Shown here piece after piece: positions 1 through 9,400 of a DNA stretch of 48,949 nt. This DNA comes from Chromatiales bacterium. GTDB lineage: Bacteria > Pseudomonadota > Gammaproteobacteria > Chromatiales > Chromatiaceae. The position numbers and the translations under genes were made by a program. Under the pieces are notes generated by a model that did no database searches, was not told the origin of the DNA, and saw only the letters and a program-made list of their open reading frames with translations. The stretch is taken from contig JANQLO010000065.1 of assembly GCA_028280505.1 (NCBI GenBank), positions 1 through 48,949 on the forward strand, given 5' to 3'. Every line of letters begins with the position of its first letter. Positions within the stretch are counted from its first letter, which is position 1.

Positions 1-5
1 AACCG

Positions 6-635
6 TTAAGTTGCCGGATTGCGCGCGATACCGTTCATGAATATCTCCACCAAGTACTCCGCTTCTTTTGCGAGGTTCAAGCTTTCCTGTTCGTCGTAAG
101 TCCATCTATTGAGCACACCGTCGATATACGAAAAGATCGCGAACGCAATCACTTCGGTAGGCCGACCGGTATCTATCAGCCCTTGTTCCTTGGCCTGATC
201 AACCAGGTCACCCAACATCGAGACAAAGTTTCTCTCCCGTTCTTCTAACGCACTGATGCCTGCTCTGAACTCATCGGTGTATTCGCAACGATGTACCATA
301 ACCGCGTAGGCGCGGCGTATGCTCAGGTCCTGTGCCGGAATCACGAATGTCGACACCATGAGTTGGCGCAATCTTTCCAGCGGATCTGACGACGTGTCTT
401 CCAACAACGTACGGGCGGCCTGCTCCATTGGAGACACGGCCTGATCGACAAAGGCTGCAAATAGTTCAGCCTTGTTCTCAAAACGCCAATAGATGGCCCC
501 ACGAGTCATGCCGGCTGCCGTCGCCACGTCATTCAGTGTCGTTCGTGCAACCCCTTTCTCGTAAAACACGTCCAACGCTTTATCAATGAGGAGTTGACGC
601 GTTTTCTCCGAATCTTCTTTGGTTTTTCTAGCCAT
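6..635 (-). CDS. TetR/AcrR-family repressor of the adjacent RND efflux operon
   Basis: This is a one-domain transcriptional repressor of about 209 residues in the AcrR/TtgR branch of the TetR family. Its N-terminal helix-turn-helix (about residues 8-55, with a GVARTTLNDVA...GAIYWRF signature) binds DNA and the helical C-terminal domain would sense drug-like ligands. I chose the ATG at 635 because the resulting MARKTK start matches E. coli AcrR and a GAGGTG ribosome site sits just upstream. A GTG at 647 would add four residues. The gene is divergent from the RND adaptor and pump genes, and the spacer holds two copies of an AcrR-like operator, so it probably represses both itself and the pump. 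The inducer cannot be read from sequence. Confidence 0.93.
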   Translation of the reverse strand: MARKTKEDSEKTRQLLIDKALDVFYEKGVARTTLNDVATAAGMTRGAIYWRFENKAELFAAFVDQAVSPMEQAARTLLEDTSSDPLERLRQLMVSTFVIPAQDLSIRRAYAVMVHRCEYTDEFRAGISALEERERNFVSMLGDLVDQAKEQGLIDTGRPTEVIAFAIFSYIDGVLNRWTYDEQESLNLAKEAEYLVEIFMNGIARNPAT

Positions 636-859
636 GTTCGTAGACACCTCGAATCATATGAGTGTTGTTTTGGCGCTGCTCGTCGTCGTTGGTCACCCTT
701 ACGCCGTAGCGGAGAATCGGCGACGTTATGCGCGTAGGAATTTCAGCGAACGGTGCGCTCAGCCCGGGTGGATGGCCTGAAGTTTTTCCTAAAAAACGAC
801 CGCAACAGGATTCGGATTGGATGACCCGCATGAAGGTAAGCCGGCGGAGAAGACGATTC

Positions 860-899
860 CGACATCATTTAAACATACATGAATGTTTAAATGATGTCG
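860..899. promoter_or_regulatory. 40-bp palindromic operator over a minus-strand (tetR) promoter
   Basis: The arms 860-876 and 883-899 are perfect 17-bp inverted repeats around a 6-base centre. The core at 873-886, ACATACATGAATGT, resembles the AcrR/TtgR operator family. On the minus strand a -35 like TCGACA (900-895) and a -10 TATGTT (877-872) are spaced by 17 bases, so the operator core covers the -10 of a promoter reading towards tetR. Repressor binding here would give autoregulation. The motif match is seen; binding is inferred. Confidence 0.65.
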
Positions 900-955
900 A
901 GAGATGACGTGTCCACGCCGCGAGGCTTTTGAAGAAATGCTGATGTATCGGCTTG

Positions 956-984
956 TTGACATCATATATACATTCACGTATGTT
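956..984 (+). promoter_or_regulatory. RND-operon promoter with overlapping repressor operator
   Basis: TTGACA at 956-961 and TATGTT at 979-984 are separated by 17 bases, a good sigma-70 promoter pointing towards the adaptor gene. The operator core at 970-983 is ACATTCACGTATGT, the reverse complement of ACATACGTGAATGT, which differs by one base from the core at 873-886. It lies across the spacer and -10, where a bound TetR-family repressor would block RNA polymerase. Confidence 0.65.
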
Positions 985-1180
985 TGTTTAATATCCGGTT
1001 TGACTAAAGATTGTCGGGTTGTGCCGAATCATTCGTTAGCCGGTTCAAGCATAGCGTGCAAGCGGTCAAAAACGCGTGATATACCCACGGATTGTCGCAA
1101 ACCGACAAACGGTGGATTTGCGGGCATTGCTGAGGCGTCGTTCATGGCATTGTTCTTTATTTTGCTGAGAGACATGGCAC

Positions 1181-2320
1181 ATGGGATTTCATATGAGACG
1201 GACTATTGCGTCGTTTCTCGCACTTTTGGCGTCGGTACTGGCGCTTTCTGCCTGCGGTGAGAAGGAAGCGGCGATATCGACAGGCGATTCGGCGCGACCG
1301 GTCAAAACCCTGGTCATTCAAGCGCCCGATAGTGCCGGTCAGCGCATTTATCCAGGGCGGGCGGACGCCGCAAATCGGGCCATCTTGTCCTTCCGGGTGG
1401 CCGGCAAAATTGATGAGATTCTGGTGAAAGAAGGTGAGGAGGTCGGGTCGGGCCAAACCTTGGCGAAACTCGACCCGCGGGATTTCCAGGTTGAGGTCGA
1501 TAACCGGGCCGCCGGTTATCAACGTGCCGAAGCCGATTTTAGCCGAGCCAAAGGTTTGGTCGATAAGGGACATCTCTCTCGAACCGATTACGATAGGTTG
1601 GAAGCCGAGTACAAATCCGCCCAAGCGGCTCTTGAACAGGCGAAAAACAATCTGAGCTACACCGTACTCAAAGCACCCTTCGCCGGCACGATTTCCAGAC
1701 GCCTGGTCGAGACATTCGAGCAGGTGAATGCCAAGCAGGCCGTGTTCGATTTACGCGATCTGGAAAACCTGGAGATCAAATTCGATGTTCCGGAGCGTAT
1801 GGTTCAGCGTATCAAGCAGCAGACAATCGCGGAGTTTCAAAATGCCTCCGTTAACCATGTCCGTGCGAGTTTTGCCGGTTTGCCAGGGAAAAAATTCGAT
1901 TTGAATTTCAAGGAGGCGGCCGCTCAGGCAGATGCCAATACGCAAACCTTTGAAGTCACTTTCACCATGCCGAGCCCAAAGGACTTGCAAGTCTTGCCGG
2001 GAATGACTGCCAACGTTGAGGTGGATCTCTTTGGACTGGTCGATGAAGGTGAAACCCGCTATCTGGTTCCGGCAAACGCGGTTGTTGCTGATGGCCGACT
2101 TAACCCGCGTGTCTGGCTCGTCGATCCACAGACCATGACTCTGAAATCCCGCGACGTGACCGTCGGCAACATGCGTGGCCATGATATCGAGGTGCTCGAC
2201 GGTATTGCGCCAGGCGACCGTATCGTCGTCGCCGGCGTCGCCTATATGGTGGAAGGTATGAAAGTCACTTTGATGCCGACGCCCGAGCAAGCCCGACCCC
2301 GGCCGAACGATCCAAACTGA
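1181..2320 (+). CDS. RND efflux periplasmic adaptor lipoprotein (membrane fusion protein)
   Basis: This is the periplasmic adaptor of a tripartite RND efflux pump, linking the inner-membrane pump to an outer-membrane channel. A short signal peptide ends in the lipobox LSAC, so the mature protein is probably lipid-anchored in the inner membrane. It is followed by the biotinyl-lipoyl-like hairpin (GKIDEILVKEGEEVGSGQ at about 75-92), a coiled-coil alpha-hairpin (about 110-165), the returning lipoyl half (LSYTVLKAPFAGTISRR), a beta-barrel and a membrane-proximal domain. Its 379 residues are typical. ATGs at 1181 and 1193 are both possible starts; the second gives the neater signal peptide MRRTIASF. 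The pump gene follows after 37 bases, in the same operon. No TolC-like channel gene is present nearby. Confidence 0.93.
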   Translation: MGFHMRRTIASFLALLASVLALSACGEKEAAISTGDSARPVKTLVIQAPDSAGQRIYPGRADAANRAILSFRVAGKIDEILVKEGEEVGSGQTLAKLDPRDFQVEVDNRAAGYQRAEADFSRAKGLVDKGHLSRTDYDRLEAEYKSAQAALEQAKNNLSYTVLKAPFAGTISRRLVETFEQVNAKQAVFDLRDLENLEIKFDVPERMVQRIKQQTIAEFQNASVNHVRASFAGLPGKKFDLNFKEAAAQADANTQTFEVTFTMPSPKDLQVLPGMTANVEVDLFGLVDEGETRYLVPANAVVADGRLNPRVWLVDPQTMTLKSRDVTVGNMRGHDIEVLDGIAPGDRIVVAGVAYMVEGMKVTLMPTPEQARPRPNDPN

Positions 2321-2357
2321 TCTGCCGAAGACATCACCAACACCTAAGAGAAGCATC

Positions 2358-5300
2358 ATGAATATCGGCGAATACTCTGTTCGCACTCCGGTTATCTCCT
2401 GGCTATTGGTCATTATTCTGGTTGGCGGTGGAATCTGGGGTTTCCAGAATATGGGCAAGTTGGAAGACCCGGCGTTTACGATCAAAAACGCCAAGATCAT
2501 CACCTACTATCCCGGTGCCAACGCCCGCCAGGTGCAAGACGAGGTGACCTATCACATCGAGGATGCCTTGCAACGCATGGAGCAGGTAAAGCGCATCAAG
2601 ATGTCGATCTCGCGTCCCGGGATGTCCGACATCGACGTCGAGTTCAAAGACAAATATCGCGGCGACGATTTCCCGAACATCTACGACGAACTGCGGCGCA
2701 AGATCGAAGACATGCGGTCAAAGTTACCGCCAGGCGCATTGGCCCCGATCGTGGTGGACGACTTCGGTGATGTCTATGGCGTTTATTTTGCGCTGCATGG
2801 AGAGGGATACAGCTACCGTGACCTCCACGAGGTTGCTCTCGACATCAAGAAACAGTTGGTGCTGATCGACGGTGTACGCAAGGTGGTGATCGACGGTGTG
2901 CAGGCAGAAGTCGTCTATGTCGATATTTCGCGCGCCCGGCTTGCCGAACTGGGTATTTCCATCGAGCAAATAGCCGGCGTCATGCAAACTCAAAATGTCG
3001 TGCAGGATGCGGGTTATGTACGTGTCGGCGATGAATATCTGCGTATCGAACCGACCGGAGAGTTCGAATCGGTGAAGGCCATCGGTGATGTGCTGATTTC
3101 TTCCAGCGAGAAAAAACTGATCCGTCTAAAAGATATCGCCACCATTACCCGTGCCTACCGGGATAAACCCAATAAGCTGTTTTACGTGAACGGCAAGCCT
3201 TCTTTGGTCATGGGTATCTCCATGATCGGGGGCCAGAACGTGGTCGAGGTGGGTGAACGTATCGAACGGCGCTTCGATGAGCTGACCGGGGCCATTCCCT
3301 TGGGTGTACAGGTCACGTCCATCTACAATCAGCCGCTCGAGGTAGACAACTCGGTAAACGGTTTTCTGGCGAGTGTCGGTCAGGCGGTCGCTATCGTCAT
3401 TGCCGTATTGCTGGTGTTCATGGGCCTGAAAGTCGGCATGATCATTGGCACGGTATTGATGATCACGATCGCCGGTACCTTGCTCATCATGCACTTGTAC
3501 GATATCGAGTTACAGCGCGTTTCGCTGGGCGCGTTGGTCATTGCGCTCGGTATGCTGGTGGATAACGCAATCGTGGTTGCCGAAGGCATGTTGGTGCGGA
3601 TGAGGGCCGGTATGCTGGGTGCGGCGGCGGCCGGCGAGGTGATCAAGAAAACGGTTTGGGCGCTGCTCGGCGGTACGATCATCGGGATATTGGCATTTTC
3701 CGCAATCGGCCTTTCGCCGGATTCCACCGGCGAGTTTACCAACTCGCTGTTCTGGGTCATCTTGATATCTCTATTCCTATCCTGGGTCACGGCGATCAGT
3801 ACCACGCCGTTGTTGTGCGCTTGGTTGATCAAGGCGGAGAAGAATGGCGAAAACGATACTAACCCTTATGGCGGTCGTTTTTTCCAAATCTACCGTGGCT
3901 CGGTCGACAAGGCGCTACGGTATCGCTACGTCGTGGTGTTGGTCGTGGTCGGTCTGTTCGTCGCGGCAATAGCCGGTTTCGGATTTGTGAAGCAATCCTT
4001 TTTCCCGAACTCCAATACGCCCATGTTTTTTGTCGATGTCTGGCAGACGGAAGGCACGGACATTCGGCGTACGCGAGACGATACGCTGAAGATTGCGGAG
4101 TTCTTGCGCCAACTAGACGGTGTGGTACAGACGACGAGCAGTATCGGTGGCGGCCATCCGCGATTTTCGCTTGTTTACGAAACAAAGGAAGATTCGTCCA
4201 CCTATGCTCAAATCATCGTCCAAACCGAGACGCGTGAACAAATAGACGGCGTTCGGGATGCGGCCGAACGGTACATGCGCGAGGCGTTCCCCGATGTCGA
4301 CCCTCTCATCAAATCGCTGCGTATAGGCCCGGGTCGTGATGGCAAGATCGAGGCACGCTTTCACGGTCCCGATCCGGTCGTGTTGCGCGATCTATCCGAA
4401 CAGGCAATGAATATCATGCGCGCCGACCCGGAAGCCAAAGAAATACGTGATGATTGGCGCCAACCGGCCAAAGTGATCAAACCCGTCTTCAACGAACAAG
4501 TCGGTCGTCAGCTAGGGGTTTCTCGCGAAAATCTTGCCGACGCATTGGCGTATGCTTTCGAGGGTAAGGCCATTGGTCAGTATCGCGACGGTATACACCT
4601 CTTACCCATCTATGCACGGGCACCGGGCAACGAACGTGGCGACGTGGCAAACATCCAGGATATCTTGGTCTACAGTCCGGTGCTGGGTAAGTCGATACCC
4701 ATTGCTCAGGTCGTGAGTGGTTTCGAGACCGTTTGGGAAAATACCATTATTCGCGGGCGAAACCGCATCCAGACCATCATTGCGCAATGCAACCCGACGG
4801 GCGAGGTCGTTACGCCCTTGTTCAATCGCTTGCGGCCGCAGATCGAGGCTATCGAATTACCTCCGGGTTATTCGCTGAGTTGGGGAGGCGAATACGAGGA
4901 TTCCGGTGAGGCCCAAGGCGCGTTGTTCGCCTCACTGCCCATTGGCATCATGCTGATGATTCTCGTGAGCGTATTGTTGTTCGGAAAAGTGCGGCAACCC
5001 GCCATTATCTGGCTTACCGTGCCTCTCGCCGCCATCGGCATCACGGCCGGTCTGTTGGCCTTTAATGGTGCATTCGACTTCATGTCCTTGCTGGGTGCGC
5101 TCGCTTTGATTGGGTTACTGATTAAAAACATCATCGTTCTGATTGAAGAGATAGACCAACAGTTCTTTGACGGTAAAGATCATTTAACCGCCATTCTGGA
5201 TGCGTCGGTTAGCCGGATGCGACCGGTCGTGCTCGCCGCGGCAACAACCATATTGGGCATGATGCCGTTGTTGTTCGATGTATTCTTCGTCAACATGTCG

Positions 5301-5405
5301 TTGACGATTATGACCGGTCTGGCATTTGCTACCGTGCTGACCTTGGTAATCGTGCCGGTGTTGTACGCAATTTTTTTCAGAGTTCCGTATCGGGCCGGGG
5401 CCTAG
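2358..5405 (+). CDS. RND multidrug efflux permease (AcrB-like inner-membrane pump)
   Basis: This 1015-residue proton-driven exporter has the duplicated RND layout: TM1, a large periplasmic porter loop, TM2-6, TM7, a second porter loop and TM8-12. The proton-relay residues are visible as an Asp in TM4 (LVDNAIV, near D402) and a Lys in TM10 (LLIKNIIVL, near K923). The C-terminus ends shortly after TM12. It should trap lipophilic compounds from the periplasm or outer leaflet and pass them to an outer-membrane channel through the adaptor encoded just upstream. The divergent TetR-type gene is the likely regulator. Drug, solvent or bile-like substrates are possible, but specificity cannot be told from sequence. 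Confidence 0.95.
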   Translation: MNIGEYSVRTPVISWLLVIILVGGGIWGFQNMGKLEDPAFTIKNAKIITYYPGANARQVQDEVTYHIEDALQRMEQVKRIKMSISRPGMSDIDVEFKDKYRGDDFPNIYDELRRKIEDMRSKLPPGALAPIVVDDFGDVYGVYFALHGEGYSYRDLHEVALDIKKQLVLIDGVRKVVIDGVQAEVVYVDISRARLAELGISIEQIAGVMQTQNVVQDAGYVRVGDEYLRIEPTGEFESVKAIGDVLISSSEKKLIRLKDIATITRAYRDKPNKLFYVNGKPSLVMGISMIGGQNVVEVGERIERRFDELTGAIPLGVQVTSIYNQPLEVDNSVNGFLASVGQAVAIVIAVLLVFMGLKVGMIIGTVLMITIAGTLLIMHLYDIELQRVSLGALVIALGMLVDNAIVVAEGMLVRMRAGMLGAAAAGEVIKKTVWALLGGTIIGILAFSAIGLSPDSTGEFTNSLFWVILISLFLSWVTAISTTPLLCAWLIKAEKNGENDTNPYGGRFFQIYRGSVDKALRYRYVVVLVVVGLFVAAIAGFGFVKQSFFPNSNTPMFFVDVWQTEGTDIRRTRDDTLKIAEFLRQLDGVVQTTSSIGGGHPRFSLVYETKEDSSTYAQIIVQTETREQIDGVRDAAERYMREAFPDVDPLIKSLRIGPGRDGKIEARFHGPDPVVLRDLSEQAMNIMRADPEAKEIRDDWRQPAKVIKPVFNEQVGRQLGVSRENLADALAYAFEGKAIGQYRDGIHLLPIYARAPGNERGDVANIQDILVYSPVLGKSIPIAQVVSGFETVWENTIIRGRNRIQTIIAQCNPTGEVVTPLFNRLRPQIEAIELPPGYSLSWGGEYEDSGEAQGALFASLPIGIMLMILVSVLLFGKVRQPAIIWLTVPLAAIGITAGLLAFNGAFDFMSLLGALALIGLLIKNIIVLIEEIDQQFFDGKDHLTAILDASVSRMRPVVLAAATTILGMMPLLFDVFFVNMSLTIMTGLAFATVLTLVIVPVLYAIFFRVPYRAGA

Positions 5406-5732
5406 TGAAGTCATGGCCAACGATCTTTGTGCTACCTGGCTTTCTCATACAACAGAAGTTCGGGAGTTGGACATTGAGGAGAGTGCGATTTTTCGTGTGC
5501 GCGTATCAAGCAAGCGGTGGGTTGACATAGTCAGGAAGACTTGAATCCCAAAGTAAATTAGAATACACTAATAAACATTCTCGACTGGCTGAAAAACGTG
5601 GTGCCGGGATAGTCGTCGAAAGCCCACTGAAAGCCGAGATTTTCTACTGAGCACAACAATTTAGCTATACTTGCAGGCTCAAGCGCCGTGGGTTTTGCGC
5701 CGCGTCATGCAAAACGTTTAAGGAGATTTTCG
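5406..5732. promoter_or_regulatory. Intergenic region with candidate promoters for the Gly/Pro-rich protein
   Basis: No gene is supported in this 327-base AT-richer stretch. A possible sigma-70 promoter is TTGAAT at 5541-5546, 17 bases, then TACACT at 5564-5569. A second possible -10, TATACT at 5666-5671, lacks a good -35. A strong ribosome site, AAGGAGA at 5720-5726, decides the downstream start at 5733. Confidence 0.4.
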
Positions 5733-6272
5733 ATGACGAAATTTCGTTTGTTGGCCGCCTCGCTGATGTTGATGGGCGGCCACATGGTCGCGGCCGAAGA
5801 GCCGGTTCCCGCACCGGGTGTGGCGCCTTATGGCCCTGGGCCTGCTTACGGCATGCCTTATGGCCCGGGTCCGGTACCGTTCAATCGCGGTCCCTATGGT
5901 GGCGCTCCCTACGGTGGTGGTCCTTTCAACCGCGGCCCTTTCAATAACGGGCCTTTCGGTGGCGGTAGTCCCTTCCGTGGTGTGCCTTTCATGCAAAGCT
6001 TCGATATGTCTCGCCCTGACAGCTTCAATCCGATGCGCCGTGGCGCATGGGGTGCGGGTCCGCAATATTGGATGAACCCGGGCGATCCAAAAGAAGGTTT
6101 GTCACAGGCCTGGGACGATATGATGAACGCACCGGCACGCATGGGCCGGGTACCGCCGGGCTGGAAAGCGCCGACCATCGATATCCCGAACCCGATCGAT
6201 GTCGGTGACGAGTTCGAAAAGAATGCCCGTCGTGCGCCTTACATCATTCGCGATAACTTCACCTTTAATTGA
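5733..6272 (+). CDS. Secreted Gly/Pro/Phe-rich protein, sulfur-globule-protein-like
   Basis: The product is 179 residues, starting at ATG 5733 behind AAGGAGA. A cleavable signal peptide (MTKFRLLAASLMLMGGHMVA, cut near AAE) directs it to the periplasm or outside. Residues of about 25-95 are a low-complexity stretch built from imperfect units such as PYGPGP, PYGGGPFNRGPF and FNNGPFGG. The tail of about 100-179 is non-repetitive and charged (AWDDMMNAP, then an IDIPNPID segment). Composition and architecture recall the sulfur-globule envelope proteins (Sgp) of purple sulfur bacteria, a structural role compatible with the sat gene of this genome. I could not match the C-terminal part to a named family. 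The gene stands alone and ends in a strong terminator. Confidence 0.7.
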   Translation: MTKFRLLAASLMLMGGHMVAAEEPVPAPGVAPYGPGPAYGMPYGPGPVPFNRGPYGGAPYGGGPFNRGPFNNGPFGGGSPFRGVPFMQSFDMSRPDSFNPMRRGAWGAGPQYWMNPGDPKEGLSQAWDDMMNAPARMGRVPPGWKAPTIDIPNPIDVGDEFEKNARRAPYIIRDNFTFN

Positions 6273-6311
6273 GAGGGTCGTGCAGATGTCGCGTTCTGCA
6301 TTAATTTAAAG

Positions 6312-6340
6312 AAACGCCCTGCGTCAGTGGGGCGTTTTTT
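6312..6340. terminator. Bidirectional intrinsic terminator
   Basis: A perfect 8-bp stem pairs AAACGCCC at 6312-6319 with GGGCGTTT at 6330-6337, and the run of T continues to 6340. It ends the Gly/Pro-rich gene. On the minus strand the same hairpin is followed by CTTT, about 80 bases beyond the stop of the histidine kinase, so it can serve both convergent genes. Confidence 0.85.
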
Positions 6341-6420
6341 ATGCCGAGATCGATCTTCGATGTGCCTGTCTAAGGCCGTGGCCAGGATTTAGCCAGCGGA
6401 CATCGCCCAGGCTTCTTGTA

Positions 6421-9400
6421 TCAGCTGTCACTTAGCAGCATCTCGAGTGCTTCTCCGACATCCATGAAGTTGTCTTTGAATTTCGTCATGAGCGGTTGAA
6501 GCGACTCGTTCAAGCCGTTTTTGGCAGCGCTTTCGATGTTTGCACAAAGATCGCCGAATGCCGTCGCACCGATCGAGCGTGATGCCGATTTCAGCTTGTG
6601 CGCAACCCTGCCGACTTCGGCCAAGTCGTCGTCTTCATATGACGTTTGCAATGCCTGCGCATATTCTTTCGCGGTTTCGTCGTAGCTGGAAAGCAATTTG
6701 TTGATCACCGCCACGTCGTCACCGACCAATCCCTTGAGAACGGCGAGATCGATGATGTCGAGCGCGGGATTCGTTTGTTGATGGGTCGCTTCGATAATTG
6801 TTGGCAGGAAATCGGCACGCTGTGTCGCTGATACATGAGGCAACCAACGTTCCAATGCATGTTCTAGACGATCCAGTTGAACCGGTTTGGTGAGGTAGTC
6901 ATCGACACCCGCCGCCGCGGCATATTGCTCTTCGCCATGCAGGGCATTGGCGGTCAGCACCACAATCGGCAGCCGCCCGCCGGTTTCTTCATGCCGGATT
7001 TTGGTTGCGAGCTCGTAGCCGTCCATTTCCGGCATGTGCAGGTCGGTCAGCAACAGTGCATAGCCACCTTTCCGCCATTTTTCCAATGCCTCGATGCCGT
7101 TATTGGCCACCTCGGCGGCATAGCCCATAAGAGTGAGTTGTTGCAAAATTACCGTCTGGTTAACCGTATCGTCTTCGGCAATCAAGATAAGACGGCCCTG
7201 ATCGCGGGCCTCTGCGACAGTCGGTGCTACGAATTGTCGGTCTTGCGGCGTATCGCCGTTTGAGTCCGAGGCCGAAGGCTGTGCCCGGCCTGCGGCAACG
7301 GCGACGTTGCGTAACAGCGTTTTGCGGCGCAGGCCGTTTCCGTTGATTGTGATGGTATTGGGGCGTTCTGTACAAGGTGGTCGCTGTTTGCCGTAACCGA
7401 TGAATAGTATCGGTATGTCGGTTGGCGGGCGCGCGTGTTTGCCCGAAGTCGCCGCGGGCAGCGTATTATCGGTGCAAATGATGACGTTCGTTGCCGTTGG
7501 CGCCATGGAAACCGATGTGAGCTGATCCATTGAGGATATCTGCGAGATTTGGGCGCCAGCATGCCGTAGATAGATCCCAATGCCCTCGGTGTCGCGATGT
7601 CGTTTCCCATGCAGTATGCAATGGACACCGGCGAGGTCGACATCGTTTTTTGGGTTTTCATCGGATAGGGTTTCGAGGGGCAGCTCGACAGCAAAGTTCG
7701 CGCCCGCGTCCAGCTCGCTTGCGACGTCGATCGTACCGTCCATCAGTTCGACAATGCGCTTACAGATGGTTAGTCCTAATCCCGTACCGCCGAACCGTCG
7801 TGTTGTCGATACCTCGGCCTGGGTAAAGGCATCGAATAGATGCTCGACTTTCTCCGGCGCCATACCTATGCCGTTATCTTCGACCGTGAAACGCAGCCGT
7901 AAAGGTTCGTGCTGTGTTCGTTCTGCCGTTACCCAAACGCAGCCCTGTCGTGAAGCCTGCCCACCGGTGAATTTGAGCGCGTTACCGATCAGATTGTATA
8001 GCACCTGACGAAGCCTGAGTCCGTCTGCAAACACCTGTGAAGGTATCTGTGGATCGACGAAAACATGCAGTTCGATCCCGCGGCGGGCGGCCGCGACGGC
8101 GAGGGATGTGCAGACGCTTTCAACGAGATCGGCAACCGAGAGAGGCGCGAGTTCAAGCTCCATTCGACCGGCCTCGATTTTCGAAAAATCCAGTACATCG
8201 TCGATTACGCCGAGTAGCGTACCGGCAGATTGCCGAATGATAGTGACCAGGTCATTTTGTTGGTCCGAAAGGCTGCTGCGTTCAAGCACATCGAGTAGGC
8301 CGATAACGCCATTCATCGGTGTGCGGATTTCATGGCTCATGTTGGCGAGGAAAGCGCTTTTTGCCTGATTTGCAGCATCCGCTCGTTGACGCGCTTCGGC
8401 CAAGGCTTTGGTCCGCTCTTCAACGAGTTCTTCGAGATGGAAGCGGTACTGCTTCAGTTCCTCATCGGCACGCTGTCTTTCAGTAACATCTTCTTGGGCT
8501 GCAACATAGTGCGTAATACGGCCGTCTTCCTGGCGAATCGGTGAAATGAATACGAACTCCACGTACTCGCTACCATCTTTCCGTCGATTGTAGAGGGTTC
8601 CTTTCCAGGGGCGCCCGCTGCCGATTGTATTCCATAGTGCTTTAAAAGTTTTTTTCGGGGTCTTGCCGGATTGGAGAATGCGGGGGTTCTGTCCGATGAC
8701 CTCCTCGTTGGTATAACCGGTATTGTCGCGAAAGGCCTTGTTGACGTACTCGATATTGCCTTTGCGGTCGGTGATGATAAAACTCTCGAAGCTTTGTTCA
8801 ACGGCTTGAGAAAGCTTACGTAATTGGGCTTCGGCAGCACGGCGTTCGCTGATATCGAACCATGCAACTACCGTACCGACGGTTTTCCCGTCACGATGGA
8901 TGGGGTAGGACCAGTACTCCACCGGAATGGGTGTGCCGTCGCGTTGCCAAAAGACCTCGTCGTCGACGTGTACTCCTTGGTCGTTTTTAAATGTCTGGTA
9001 GACGCGGCATTCGCATGCCGGATAGGGTGAGCCGTCGGCATGGCTGTGATGTATCAAAGAGTGTGAATGCTTGCCGAGCAGATCTTCGTCATGTTCGTAA
9101 CCGAGCAGTCTCAGACAGGATGGGTTGACGAAAGTGAATTTGCCTTCTTCGTCTACCCCATAAATCGCTTCCGCGGTTGATTCGAGTAACAGGCGGGTCT
9201 GTGCTTCACTTTCGCGCAAGGCCTCCTGTGCTTCGTGCTGGGCGGTGATGTCACGTGCAATACCGAGCACGCCGATGAGATTGCCTTGGGAATCCCGCAT
9301 GGGCATCTTGGTCGTTTCCACCAGTTCCGTGTGGCCGTCGGCGAAAGGTATGCGTTCCAAATTGACGGTAGGCTTTCCCGCAGCTGCCGCTGCGCGGTCT

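Larger units (their letters stand above)
636..1180. other. Divergent regulatory region between tetR and the RND operon
   Basis: This 545-base spacer holds no convincing gene. Short open frames exist in it but lack ribosome sites and recognisable content. It carries two similar promoter-operator modules, one per direction, near 872-900 and 956-984. Both predicted transcripts have long leaders of roughly 200 bases in which I see no recognisable riboswitch. Confidence 0.6.

Noticed and set aside
904-1260. Plus-strand open frame of 118 codons in the efflux regulatory region
   Set aside because: It crosses both the promoter and the adaptor start, has no ribosome site and its product resembles no protein.
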